Below the pieces are notes generated by a model. It was not told the origin of the DNA, did not search any database, and saw only the letters and a program-made list of their open reading frames with translations. 13,928 nucleotides of DNA, taken from NCBI GenBank assembly GCA_005889515.1, contig VBHE01000071.1:1515-15442 (forward strand). Reading direction: 5' to 3'. A program made the position numbers and the translations under genes. Positions 1-6,566 of the stretch are shown one piece after another. This stretch comes from Chloroflexota bacterium (GTDB lineage: Bacteria; Chloroflexota; Dormibacteria; Aeolococcales; Aeolococcaceae). The number at the start of each line of letters is the position of its first letter. Position 1 is the stretch's first letter.

Positions 1-73
1 CGGCGACACCTGGACCGCTCTCGCCACCCACCTCCCCGACGTGCTGACCGTCCGCGCCGCGCTGATCCCGTGA
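1..73 (+). CDS. C-terminal end of a BNR/WD40-type (sialidase-like beta-propeller) protein, partial
   Basis: Only the last 23 codons lie in the window, read from base 2 to a TGA at 71-73. The peptide contains GDTWTALATHLPDVLTV and ends in AALIP. A 'GDTW..LA..LP.V..V' ending resembles the last blade of BNR/exo-sialidase-like beta-propeller proteins, where Asp-box repeats look like S-x-D-x-G-x-T-W. Its stop overlaps the GTG start of the next gene (GTGA at 70-73), so the two are probably translationally coupled. The family call rests on one short motif. The enzymatic role is unknown, and the gene could be any repeat-propeller protein. Confidence 0.5.
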   Translation, partial: GDTWTALATHLPDVLTVRAALIP

Positions 74-345
74 CGGCGCGGATGGTCATCCCCGCGGCGC
101 TGCGGTCCTGCGCGGGGGGAGCACGCGAGGTGGCGGTCGAGGGCAACACCGTGCGCGACGTCCTCGACGATCTCGCCCGCCGGCTGCCGGTGCTCGAGCG
201 CCGGCTGCGCGACGAGCGCGGGATGCTCCGTCCGCACGTTCTCGTCTTCGTCGACGGGGTCATGGTCCGCGCCGCCGCGGACCTCGACACACCCGTCCGC
301 GACGGCACCGAGGTGGTGGTCGCGCCCGCGGTGTCGGGCGGCTAA
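70..345 (+). CDS. MoaD/ThiS family small sulfur-carrier-like protein
   Basis: This 91-residue protein has the size and layout of a beta-grasp sulfur carrier. A central segment reads VRDVLDDLARRLPVLERRL, a later strand reads HVLVFVDGVMV, and the C-terminus is Gly-Gly. In MoaD and ThiS the terminal GG is adenylated and converted to a thiocarboxylate that donates sulfur for molybdopterin or thiazole synthesis. The GTG start at 70 overlaps the stop of the upstream propeller gene by four bases, and this fixes the start. No MoaE, MoeB, ThiG or ThiF partner is in view, so the pathway is not determined. Its stop codon overlaps the end of the convergent PadR gene. Family assignment is good; the exact role is open. 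Confidence 0.8.
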   Translation: MTARMVIPAALRSCAGGAREVAVEGNTVRDVLDDLARRLPVLERRLRDERGMLRPHVLVFVDGVMVRAAADLDTPVRDGTEVVVAPAVSGG

Positions 346-849
346 CCCGCGGCCCGCGCGTCCTCGCGGAGCCACGGCAGCCCGGCGAACCACCCGGCCA
401 CCGCCTCCTCGTGGGCGATGCCGTAGGCGAGGGTCGCCGCGGCGAAGGGATCGGAGTCGCCGACCGCCGCGGCGAGCATGCGGTAGTACTCGAGCCGCTG
501 CTCGTGGCGGAGGCGGTGGAGGGTGAGGAAGCGGCGGAGCAGCGCCGCCGGGAGGTGGGCGCCGAAGAACACGGTGAGGAGCAGCGGCGAGCGGATGATG
601 TCCGGCCCGGGCTCGTTGGCGATCCATCGCGCGAAGGCCTCGCGCCCGGCGTCGGTGGGCGCCGGTCTCCCCGGCGGCGACGAGGCCGGCGGCCTCGAGG
701 CTGCGCAGCTCGCGGTAGACGTGGCTCGAGGTGATGTTCCAGAACTCCCCGATCGAGTTCTCAGCGGCACGGGCGAGCTCCCAGCCGGTCATCGGCCCGC
801 GATGGAGGAAGCCGAGGAGGGAGGCCGCGGTCGGGTTCGGTTCCGGGAG

Positions 850-879
850 TTGACCTTCCCTATTATCAGGTGCTAAGGT
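850..879 (+). promoter_or_regulatory. Candidate sigma-70-type promoter for the carotenoid oxygenase gene
   Basis: TTGACC at 850-855 is one base off the -35 consensus. After 18 bases, TAAGGT at 874-879 is a weak -10 with the conserved first T-A and last T. Transcription would start near 886, giving a leader of about 40 bases that carries a GGAGGG ribosome-binding site at 913-918. The elements overlap the 851-881 inverted repeat. The weak -10 keeps confidence low. Confidence 0.35.
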
Positions 880-881
880 CA
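851..881. promoter_or_regulatory. Inverted repeat, candidate PadR operator
   Basis: TGACCTT at 851-857 and AAGGTCA at 875-881 form a perfect 7-base inverted repeat with a 17-base spacer. The repeat spans the PadR start codon and lies about 45 bases upstream of the divergent oxygenase start. The arms overlap the promoter-like elements listed separately. PadR proteins commonly bind dyads in the divergent promoter and repress both genes, so the position fits an operator. Binding is inferred; only the symmetry is seen. Confidence 0.45.
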
Positions 882-926
882 TACCACTTCGAGCGATCCA
901 ATCGGCATGTGCCGGAGGGTACCACG

Positions 927-2289
927 ATGGCGCAGCAGGCTCCGACCGCCCTTCCGACCGAGACCACCCCCGGCTGGCGGCTGGGCTTCCAGTCGCTCGA
1001 GACCGAGCACCGCGAGGCGGTCGAGCTCGAGGTGACCGGCGAGCTCCCCACCGACCTCCGCGGCACCCTCTACCGGATCGGGCCGGCCCGGCACGAGGCG
1101 GGCGGCGAGCGCTACCGCCACTGGTTCGACGGCGACGGCATGGTCCACGCCATCCATCTCGACGGTGGCCGCGCCCACTACCGCAACCGCTTCGTGGCCA
1201 CCGCCGGCCGTGCCGAGGAGGAGCGCGCGGGGCGGCGCCTCTACGCGGGCTTCGGCACCCGCCCGGCCGGCGACAACGCCGTCGAGCGCTTCCGCCACGC
1301 CGTCCGCCGCTTCGCGAAGAACACCGCGAACACGAACATCGTCGAGATCGGCGGCCGCCTGCTCGCGCTCTGGGAGGCGGGCCATCCCCACCGCATCGAC
1401 CCGGTCACCCTCGAGACCATCGGCGAGGACGACCTCGGCGGAGCCCTGGGCCGCAACGACTGGTTCTCCGCGCATCCCAAGACCCACCCGAGCGGCGACG
1501 TCTGGAACTTCGGCATCGGTTACGGCGCGCGCACCCGCGCCCGCCTCTACCGCTGCCGGACCGACGGCTCGGTGTCGCGCGAGATCACCGTCACCCTGCC
1601 CTTCCCGTCCATGGTCCACGACTTCGCGCTCACCGAGCGCCATGCGGTGTTCGTGGTCGCGCCGCTCACCCTGCCCCCGGTCCCGCTGGGGATGATGCTC
1701 GGCAGCCGGAGCTTCGCGGACTCGCTGCGCTGGGAGCCACGGCGCGGCAACGATGTTCCACACCGTGAACGCCTGGGACGAGGGCGGCTCGGTCGTGCTC
1801 GACGTCTGCGCCTATCCCGACGCCGCCTTCATGCGCACCCTCTTCCAGTTGATGACGGGGAACGTCACAACTCACGCGAGCGCCTGGCCGGAGCGGCTGG
1901 TGCTCGAGGGCTCGCCGCGGATCCGGCGGCAGCGCCTGAGCACGACCTCGCTCGAGTTCCCGCGGGTCGCGCCCTCGGTCGACTGCGTCGAGCACCGCCG
2001 CATCTACGGGGTCACCGATAACCTCGCCGGCGGCTTCCTCGGCGTCCCCGCGTGCATCGACCTCGCCCTCGGCACCGTCGCCACCGCGCCGGCGCGGGCG
2101 CACGAGTTCGCCGGGGAGCTGGTTCCGGTCGCCCGGCGGGGCGCCCGCGACGAGTCCGACGTCTGGCTGCTCACCCTGGTGCTCGACGCGCAGGCGCGAA
2201 GCACCGAGCTGCGCGTCCTCGACGGCGCCGACATCGCGGCCCCGCCGGTGGCGACGGTGCGCCTCCCGCACGCCGTGCCCTTCGGCTTC
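927..2289 (+). pseudogene. Carotenoid (apocarotenoid) oxygenase, disrupted by an internal gap with frameshift and loss of the C-terminus
   Basis: The ATG at 927 follows GGAGGG at a normal distance. The first frame carries oxygenase hallmarks: GTLYRIGPARHE, HWFDGDGMVHAIHL, an iron-ligand His in WFSAHPKTHPSGDVWNFG (H183) and a second in MVHDFALTERH (H231). After SLRWEPRRG near 1745 homology continues in the next frame with MFHTVNAWDEGG, which holds the third ligand His. Family members normally have roughly two dozen residues between these motifs, so material is missing as well as the frame. The C-terminus keeps PHAVPFGF and then reads Pro-Tyr where the family has the fourth ligand His (FGFHG). 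Homology stops at about 2289, although the frame stays open antisense through the tRNA to a stop at 2464-2466. Known relatives cleave carotenoid or apocarotenoid double bonds using Fe(II) held by four His. This copy should be inactive as written. Confidence 0.8.
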
Positions 2290-2329
2290 CCGTACGCAGG
2301 TGCCACGACCATTGAGCCCCTGGCGCCGC

Positions 2330-2408
2330 TGGCGACCCCGATCGGATTCGAACCGACGATCTCCACCTTGACAGGGTGGCGTGTTAGGCCAGGCTACACC
2401 ACGGGGCC
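2330..2408 (-). tRNA. tRNA-Asp (GTC), CCA encoded
   Basis: On the minus strand a complete cloverleaf can be folded. The acceptor strand GGCCCCG pairs with CGGGGTC (one G-U). The D stem is GTGT/ACAC. The anticodon stem CCACC/GGTGG encloses loop CTGTCAA with anticodon GTC. The T arm is GTCGG-TTCGAAT-CCGAT. The discriminator is G, as expected for tRNA-Asp, and CCA is encoded at 2332-2330. The mature molecule without CCA is 76 bases. The decayed 3' part of the oxygenase gene abuts its 3' end. No terminator with a T-run is seen downstream. Confidence 0.95.
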
Positions 2409-2425
2409 GCGCGCGCTGTGCCGGG

Positions 2426-2434
2426 ATCATAGCA
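2426..2434 (-). promoter_or_regulatory. Extended -10 promoter element of the tRNA-Asp gene
   Basis: On the minus strand TGCTATGAT is an extended -10 (TGn plus TATGAT, one base off TATAAT). The hexamer ends 17 bases before the tRNA 5' end, giving a precursor leader of about 10 bases. No good -35 hexamer lies at the expected distance, which fits an extended -10 promoter. Confidence 0.6.
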
Positions 2435-2470
2435 CCCGCATTCCGCACCCTCGGCTGGCATCCTGAGGGG

Positions 2471-2929
2471 ATGAGCCCGCGCCCGCGCCGCTTCGACGAG
2501 GTCTCCTCCGGGGGGGTGGTGGTGCGCCCCGCCGAGGGGGGGTGGGAGGTCTGCCTGATCGGCGTCGGGGGCGCGTGGAGCCTCCCCAAGGGGCTCGTCG
2601 AGCCCGGCGAGAGCCCCGAGGAGACCGCGCTGCGGTAGATCTCCGAGGAGGTGGGCATCCCCCTCGAACTCCTCCGCGTCCTCGCGCCGCTGCCGGCCTC
2701 CGAGTACGCCTACCGCCGCGACGGCCGGCTGGTCTTCAAGCGGGTCGACCACTTCCTCGTCGAGGTGCCGGCGGGCACCGGGGCGGTGCCCCAGGCGGAG
2801 GAGGTCGACGAGGTGGCCTGGGTGCCGCTCGCCGAGGCGCCCCGGCGGGTCACCTACCGCGACCTCCGGGCGGCGCTCGCCGAGGCGGCGCGCCTCCTCG
2901 AGACCGCCCCGGATACTTCGGCTCCGTAG
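2471..2929 (+). pseudogene. Nudix hydrolase interrupted by an in-frame TAG at the catalytic Glu codon
   Basis: ATG at 2471 opens a Nudix domain (SSGGVVVRP, GGAWSLPKGLVEPGESPEE). The Nudix box GX5EX7REUXEEXGU aligns exactly, with G41, E47, R55, then TAG as codon 56 (2636-2638), then I57, E59, E60, G62, I63. The position of TAG is the Glu of 'RE', which is the metal-binding catalytic residue (MutT E53 equivalent); GAG to TAG is one base. The same frame continues with no other defect to TAG at 2927-2929, so the full length would be 152 residues, normal for small Nudix enzymes. Nudix enzymes hydrolyse nucleoside-diphosphate-linked substrates; the substrate here is unknown. TAG is used as the real terminator of the 3' half, of the cysteine ligase and of the GNAT gene, so code reassignment is unlikely. 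The gene is broken, or read through at low level, or the base is an error. Confidence 0.85.
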
Positions 2930-2932
2930 AAT
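2927..2932 (+). promoter_or_regulatory. Candidate -10 element for a leaderless cysteine-ligase transcript
   Basis: TAGAAT (one base from TATAAT) begins on the stop codon of the broken Nudix gene and ends eight bases before the ATG at 2941. Transcription would begin at or next to the start codon. The only SD-like bases, GGAG, touch the ATG with no spacing and cannot work normally. This fits leaderless initiation, which is common in high-GC bacteria. No -35 was recognised. Confidence 0.4.
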
Positions 2933-2940
2933 CGTTGGAG

Positions 2941-4140
2941 ATGCAGCTGTACGACACGGCGGCACGCGCGGTGCGGCCACTCCAGCCCGCGGGCGACCCC
3001 GTGACCCTCTACGTGTGCGGCATCACCCCGTACGACGCCGCCCACCTCGGCCACGCCTTCACCTACCACGTCTTCGACGTGATCACCCGGCGGCTGCTCG
3101 CCGCGGGACGTCAGGTGAAGAGCGTGCGCAACGTCACCGACGTCGACGACGACATCTTCCGGGTGGCGCGCGAGCGCGGTGTCGACGCGCCGAGCCTCGT
3201 CGCCCTCCAAGTGTCGCGGTTCGAGGCGGAGATGCGCAGGATCGACATCCTCCCGGTGTCGGTCCCGTACGCCTCGCAGCACGTCCCCGAGATGGTCGCG
3301 TGGATCGGCCGGCTCGAGAGCGCCGGGTTCGCCTACGCCCGCGACGGGCACGTGTACTTCGACACCCGCCGCTTCGACCGCTATGGGCGGCTGAGCGGGC
3401 TGAGCAGCGAACAGATGATCGCGCTCAGCCGCGAGCGCGGCGCCGACCCCGACGACCCGCGCAAGCGCGACCCCGTCGACTTCATCCTCTGGCAGCCGTC
3501 GCTCCCCGACGAGTCGCGCTGGCCGAGCCCATGGGGGGAGGGACGCCCCGGCTGGCACATCGAGTGCAGCGTGCTCGCCACCCGCGAGCTGGGCGCGACG
3601 ATCGACATCCACGGTGGCGGCGACGACCTCGTCTACCCCCACCACGAGTCCGAGATCGCCCAGTCCGAGGCGCTCCAGCGCGAGCCGTTCGCCCGCCACT
3701 GGGTGCACGTCGCGATGGTCCAGCTCGACGGGGTGAAGATGAGCAAGTCGCTCGGCAACCTCGTCTTCGTGGACGACCTCGTCGCCCGGGCGCCGGCGGA
3801 GGCCGCGCGCCTCCTGCTCGCCGCCCATCACTACCGCACGACGTGGTCGTACGTCCCCGAGGAGCTCGATGCGGCGGCGGAGCGGCTCCGGATCTGGTCG
3901 GCGGCGTTCGACGGCGATCGATGTCTCCACCCCGAGGATGCGGCGGCGGCGGAGCTGGAGTTCTTCCAGCGGCTCGACGACGATCTCGACACCCCCGGGG
4001 CGCTGAGGGTGCTCGACCGCATCGCCACCGGGACGGCGCACGTCGCCGGCGGCGTCCCGGTCGGCGACGTGATGGCGCGGCTCGCCTGGGTGTTCGGGGT
4101 GAAGCCACGAGAACCGCTCCTGGTGGTGCAGACCCCGTAG
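2941..4140 (+). CDS. cysS: Cysteinyl-tRNA synthetase family cysteine ligase (CysS/MshC-like)
   Basis: This 399-residue class I synthetase-fold enzyme activates cysteine with ATP. The HIGH-type motif is HLGH at 35-38. Zinc ligands C26, C209, H234 and E238 and KMSKS at 266-270 match the spacing of E. coli CysS, where the corresponding residues are C28, C209, H234, E238 and K266-S270. After KMSKS only about 130 residues follow, against about 190 in E. coli CysS (461 residues), so the C-terminal anticodon-binding region is largely absent. The N-terminal motif CGITPYDAAHLGHA resembles mycothiol ligase MshC (CGITPYDATHLGHA) more than CysS (CGPTVYD..HIGNAR), and the length is also MshC-like (about 410). 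The zinc site PHHESEIAQSEA is CysS-like. The enzyme could charge tRNA-Cys or join cysteine to an amino-sugar. It starts 11 bases after the broken Nudix gene and ends one base from the convergent DAHP synthase. Confidence 0.85.
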   Translation: MQLYDTAARAVRPLQPAGDPVTLYVCGITPYDAAHLGHAFTYHVFDVITRRLLAAGRQVKSVRNVTDVDDDIFRVARERGVDAPSLVALQVSRFEAEMRRIDILPVSVPYASQHVPEMVAWIGRLESAGFAYARDGHVYFDTRRFDRYGRLSGLSSEQMIALSRERGADPDDPRKRDPVDFILWQPSLPDESRWPSPWGEGRPGWHIECSVLATRELGATIDIHGGGDDLVYPHHESEIAQSEALQREPFARHWVHVAMVQLDGVKMSKSLGNLVFVDDLVARAPAEAARLLLAAHHYRTTWSYVPEELDAAAERLRIWSAAFDGDRCLHPEDAAAAELEFFQRLDDDLDTPGALRVLDRIATGTAHVAGGVPVGDVMARLAWVFGVKPREPLLVVQTP

Positions 4141-4141
4141 G

Positions 4142-5164
4142 TCAGCTGACCGCCAATGGCCGGCGGACCGCGTCGCCGACCCGGCGCAGCTCCTCCATCA
4201 GCTCGCCGAACTGGGCGAACGTCAGCGACTGAGGACCGTCGCTCAGGGCCTCGTCGGGGTTGGGATGGACCTCGACCATCAGCCCGTCGGCGCCGCCGGC
4301 GAGGGCGGCGAGGGCCATGGGGGCGACGAGGTTCCGGTGCCCGGTCGCATGGGAGGGGTCGACGATGATCGGCAGGTGGGAGAGCGAGCGCACCAGCGGG
4401 ACCGCGCTGAGGTCGAGGGTGTTGCGCGTCGCGGTCTCGAAGGTGCGCACCCCGCGCTCGCAGAGGACGACGTCACGGTTGCCCTGGCCGACGATGTACT
4501 CGGCGCTGAGCAGCCACTCCTCGACGGTGTTGCTGAGACCGCGCTTGAGCATCACCGGCTTGCCCGCCTGGCCCACCGCCTCGAGCAGGGAGAAGTTCTG
4601 GGCGTTGCGCGTCCCAACCTGGAGCATGTCGGCGCTGGCGGCGACGAGCTCGACATCCGCGGGGGTGAGCACCTCGGTGACCACCGGCAGCCCGGTCTGC
4701 TCTCGCGCCTCCGCCAGCAGCGCGAGGCCGGCGGCGCCGAGCCCGCGGAAGGCGTACGGCGAGGTGCGTGGCTTGTAGGCGCCGCCGCGGAGCATCACCG
4801 CCCCGGCGGCGCGCACCGCGCGGGCGGTGGCGAGCAGCTGCGGCCCGTCCTCGACCGCGCACGGACCCGCGATCACCGCGAACTCGGCGCCGCCGAAGCG
4901 CACCCCGGCGACGTCGACCACGGTCCGCTCCGGCTGCCACTCGCGCCCGACCTGCTTGTACGGCTTGCTGACCGGGATGGCGTCGACCACCCCGGGGAGC
5001 CCGACGACGTGGTCCCGCACCGACGCGGGGTTGCTGCCGAGGACCCCGACCGCGATCCGGTCGGCGCCGGGGAGCTCGATCGGCTCGTAGCCGTGCTGGC
5101 GCACGTGGGCGAGGACGTTGTCGATCTCGGAGCGGGTCGCCTGCGCGTGCATGAGGATGAGCAT
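4142..5164 (-). CDS. aroF: 3-deoxy-7-phosphoheptulonate (DAHP) synthase, type I-beta with N-terminal regulatory domain
   Basis: The enzyme condenses phosphoenolpyruvate and erythrose 4-phosphate, the first step of the shikimate pathway to aromatic amino acids. With the start at ATG 5164 it has 340 residues. Metal ligands fall at C102 (AGPCAVED), H272 (DPSHATGHR), E298 (MVEVHPNP) and D309 (ALSDGPQSL), the same numbers as in the Thermotoga maritima enzyme, which supports this start over ATG 5176. Other family motifs are LRGGAYKPRTSPYAF, VGTRNAQNF and LKRGLSNTVEEWLLSAEYI. Residues 1-70 form a ferredoxin-like (ACT-like) domain, which mediates feedback inhibition by Tyr or Phe in relatives. The last base of its stop is one base from the end of the convergent cysteine-ligase gene. 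No other aromatic-pathway gene is in view. Confidence 0.95.
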   Translation of the reverse strand: MLILMHAQATRSEIDNVLAHVRQHGYEPIELPGADRIAVGVLGSNPASVRDHVVGLPGVVDAIPVSKPYKQVGREWQPERTVVDVAGVRFGGAEFAVIAGPCAVEDGPQLLATARAVRAAGAVMLRGGAYKPRTSPYAFRGLGAAGLALLAEAREQTGLPVVTEVLTPADVELVAASADMLQVGTRNAQNFSLLEAVGQAGKPVMLKRGLSNTVEEWLLSAEYIVGQGNRDVVLCERGVRTFETATRNTLDLSAVPLVRSLSHLPIIVDPSHATGHRNLVAPMALAALAGGADGLMVEVHPNPDEALSDGPQSLTFAQFGELMEELRRVGDAVRRPLAVS

Positions 5165-5250
5165 GGCGCGGCACATCCTCGCAGATCGCCGGGGCGGGGC
5201 CGAGCACGGGTGCGCCGGGGGCGTGCGGGCGCATACGATCGGGAGACCCC

Positions 5251-6075
5251 ATGGCGACAGTGGCCCGCACCGTCAAGCGTCTCTCCGCCCGCGACTCGGG
5301 AGCGGTTCTCGACCTCCTCGACGGTGACCGCGTCGCCAACGCCTTCCTGCGCAGCGAGCTCCGGCTGGGCGCGCTCTCCGGCGGCGGCTGGTGGGGGGTC
5401 GAGCGGGGCGGGCGGATCACCGCTGCGCTCCTCGCCGGCCCGCTGGTGATCCCCTGCGTCCCCGACGAGCAGGACGCCGTGCTGCTCGGCGGGGTTCTCG
5501 ACCGCCACTCGCCGCCGCGGATGATGGTGGGTCCGCGCGACCAGGTCCACGCCCTCCACCGTGCCCGGCGGCTCGCGCCGACCCCGCGTGAGGTGCGCGA
5601 TCCCCAGCCGCTGATGGCCCTGCGCCGCGAGCGGCTCAGCGCGGACGGCGAGCCCGCCGTGCGCCGCGCCGAGCTCGGCGACCTCGACCTGCTCGTGGTC
5701 GCGGCGGCCGCGATGCACCGCGAGGAGATGGGCATCGATCCCCTCGCCATCGATCCCGCGGGCTGGCGTGCGCGGATGGCGGTGCTCGTCGACCGCGGCT
5801 GGAGCTGGGTCTGGATGGACGGCGACGAGGTGCTCTTCAAGGCCGAGCTCAGCGCCTGGACCGCGGAGGTGGTGCAGGTCCAGGGCGTCTACACCGCGCC
5901 GGACGCGCGCAGCCGGGGCATCGCCACCCGTGGGCTCGCCGCCGTCTGCCGGGCGTTGCACGCCGAGGTGCCCACCTGTTCGCTCTACGTCAACCACTTC
6001 AACGCCGCGGCTTTGCGCGTCTACACCCGGCTCGGCTTCGAGACCGTCGGGGAGTTCGCGACGCTGATCCTGTAG
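5251..6075 (+). CDS. GNAT family N-acetyltransferase with an N-terminal DUF4081-like domain
   Basis: The protein has 274 residues. Residues 1-130 form an N-terminal domain (DGDRVANAFLRSEL, GPRDQVHALH) of the kind found before the GNAT domain in many actinobacterial proteins. Residues 137-274 form the acetyltransferase. They include beta-4 and motif A, VVQVQGVYTAPDARSRGIAT, with an R-x-x-G-x-A-type acetyl-CoA loop (RSRGIA). The ending LYVNHFNAAALRVYTRLGF is typical of motif B. It should transfer an acetyl group from acetyl-CoA to an unknown amine. GGGAGA at 5241-5246 precedes the ATG, and TACGAT at 5234-5239 could be a -10 giving a very short leader. It is followed after 29 bases by the SRPBCC gene, probably in one transcript. 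Confidence 0.88.
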   Translation: MATVARTVKRLSARDSGAVLDLLDGDRVANAFLRSELRLGALSGGGWWGVERGGRITAALLAGPLVIPCVPDEQDAVLLGGVLDRHSPPRMMVGPRDQVHALHRARRLAPTPREVRDPQPLMALRRERLSADGEPAVRRAELGDLDLLVVAAAAMHREEMGIDPLAIDPAGWRARMAVLVDRGWSWVWMDGDEVLFKAELSAWTAEVVQVQGVYTAPDARSRGIATRGLAAVCRALHAEVPTCSLYVNHFNAAALRVYTRLGFETVGEFATLIL

Positions 6076-6104
6076 GGGATTGGCGTCGCGCACAGGGTGG
6101 TACC

Positions 6105-6566
6105 GTGACATCCGTGATCGAGGCCCGTGCCACCGCGACCATGCCGGTGCCCGCGGACGAGGTGTTCGAGGCGGCCACCGACCTGGAGCACGCCGACTGG
6201 CTCCCCGCGGTGCGGGGGCTGCGCCGGCTCGACCGGTCCCCCGACGGCATCGGCGCGCGCTACGCCGTCGAGGTCGGGCTGATCGGGCGGCATCTCAGCG
6301 GCGTCCTCGTCTGCCGCGAGCTCGACCCCCCGCGCCGCGCCCGGTACGTCCTCGAGGAGGGGATGGAGCTCACCATCACCATCGGCGTCACCCCGACCTC
6401 CGGAGGCTCGACCCTGGAGCTGGTCGCCGCCTACAGCGTCGGCGGCGGGCCGCTCTCGGGGGCCGTCGAGCGCGCGAGCGGGGGGGCGGCGCGCCGCGAG
6501 GTCGCCCGCGCCGTCGAGCAGTTCGCCGCCCGCTTCGGTCGCAAGGCGGGCCAGGTGCCGCGCTGA
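6105..6566 (+). CDS. SRPBCC (START-like/polyketide cyclase-type) ligand-binding family protein
   Basis: This 153-residue protein opens with VIEARATATMPVPADEVFEAATDLEHADWLP. That is the typical start of the SRPBCC fold: a first strand, then a 'PA.EVF....D...W' helix. Alternating strands follow (RYAVEVGLI, ARYVLEEGMELTITI, STLELVAAY), then a long C-terminal helix around ARAVEQFAARFGRKAG. These proteins bind hydrophobic ligands in a deep cavity; no catalytic residue can be named. The GTG at 6105 has a GGGTGG ribosome-binding site at 6094-6099. A second GTG at 6114 is possible. Its TGA overlaps the next ATG by one base (TGATG), indicating coupled translation with the sigma-like gene. Confidence 0.75.
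   Translation: MTSVIEARATATMPVPADEVFEAATDLEHADWLPAVRGLRRLDRSPDGIGARYAVEVGLIGRHLSGVLVCRELDPPRRARYVLEEGMELTITIGVTPTSGGSTLELVAAYSVGGGPLSGAVERASGGAARREVARAVEQFAARFGRKAGQVPR

Larger units (their letters stand above)
342..882 (-). pseudogene. PadR-family transcriptional regulator, frameshifted in the wing of the HTH domain
   Basis: Reading leftward from ATG at 882, about 74 codons encode a PadR-type winged helix, including MTGWELARAAENSIGEFWN and SSHVYRELRSLEAAGLVAAG. Near 661-670 the homology moves to the next frame, where PTDAGREAFARWIANEPGP continues into a C-terminal helical domain of the PadR/Vir_act_alpha_C type (RHEQRLEYYRM, GIAHEEAVAGWF), ending with TAG at 342-344. Family members usually have a few basic residues plus Tyr between these parts, the wing tip. 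The junction therefore looks like a small deletion plus frameshift and not a clean single-base slip. The N-terminal frame stays open to the window edge and would not make a normal product. The gene is divergent from the carotenoid oxygenase, which suggests it once regulated that gene. Sequencing error is the main alternative to true decay. Confidence 0.72.

Noticed and set aside
1741..1760. Programmed ribosomal frameshift in the oxygenase
   Set aside because: No slippery heptamer or following structure is evident, and conserved residues are missing at the junction, so frameshifting would not restore a normal protein.
879..1763. Long minus-strand open frame opposite the carotenoid oxygenase
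   Set aside because: It is an antisense shadow in GC-rich DNA; the translation is compositionally biased and shows no family motif, while the plus strand shows clear oxygenase motifs.
2471..2929. Genetic-code reassignment of TAG
   Set aside because: TAG terminates the cysteine ligase (4138-4140), the GNAT gene (6073-6075) and the Nudix frame itself (2927-2929), all at positions expected for true ends.
2542..2940. N-terminal extension of the cysteine ligase upstream of 2941
   Set aside because: The extension is an out-of-frame reading of the Nudix gene (Arg/Gly/Pro-rich). Family similarity begins at MQLYDTAAR.
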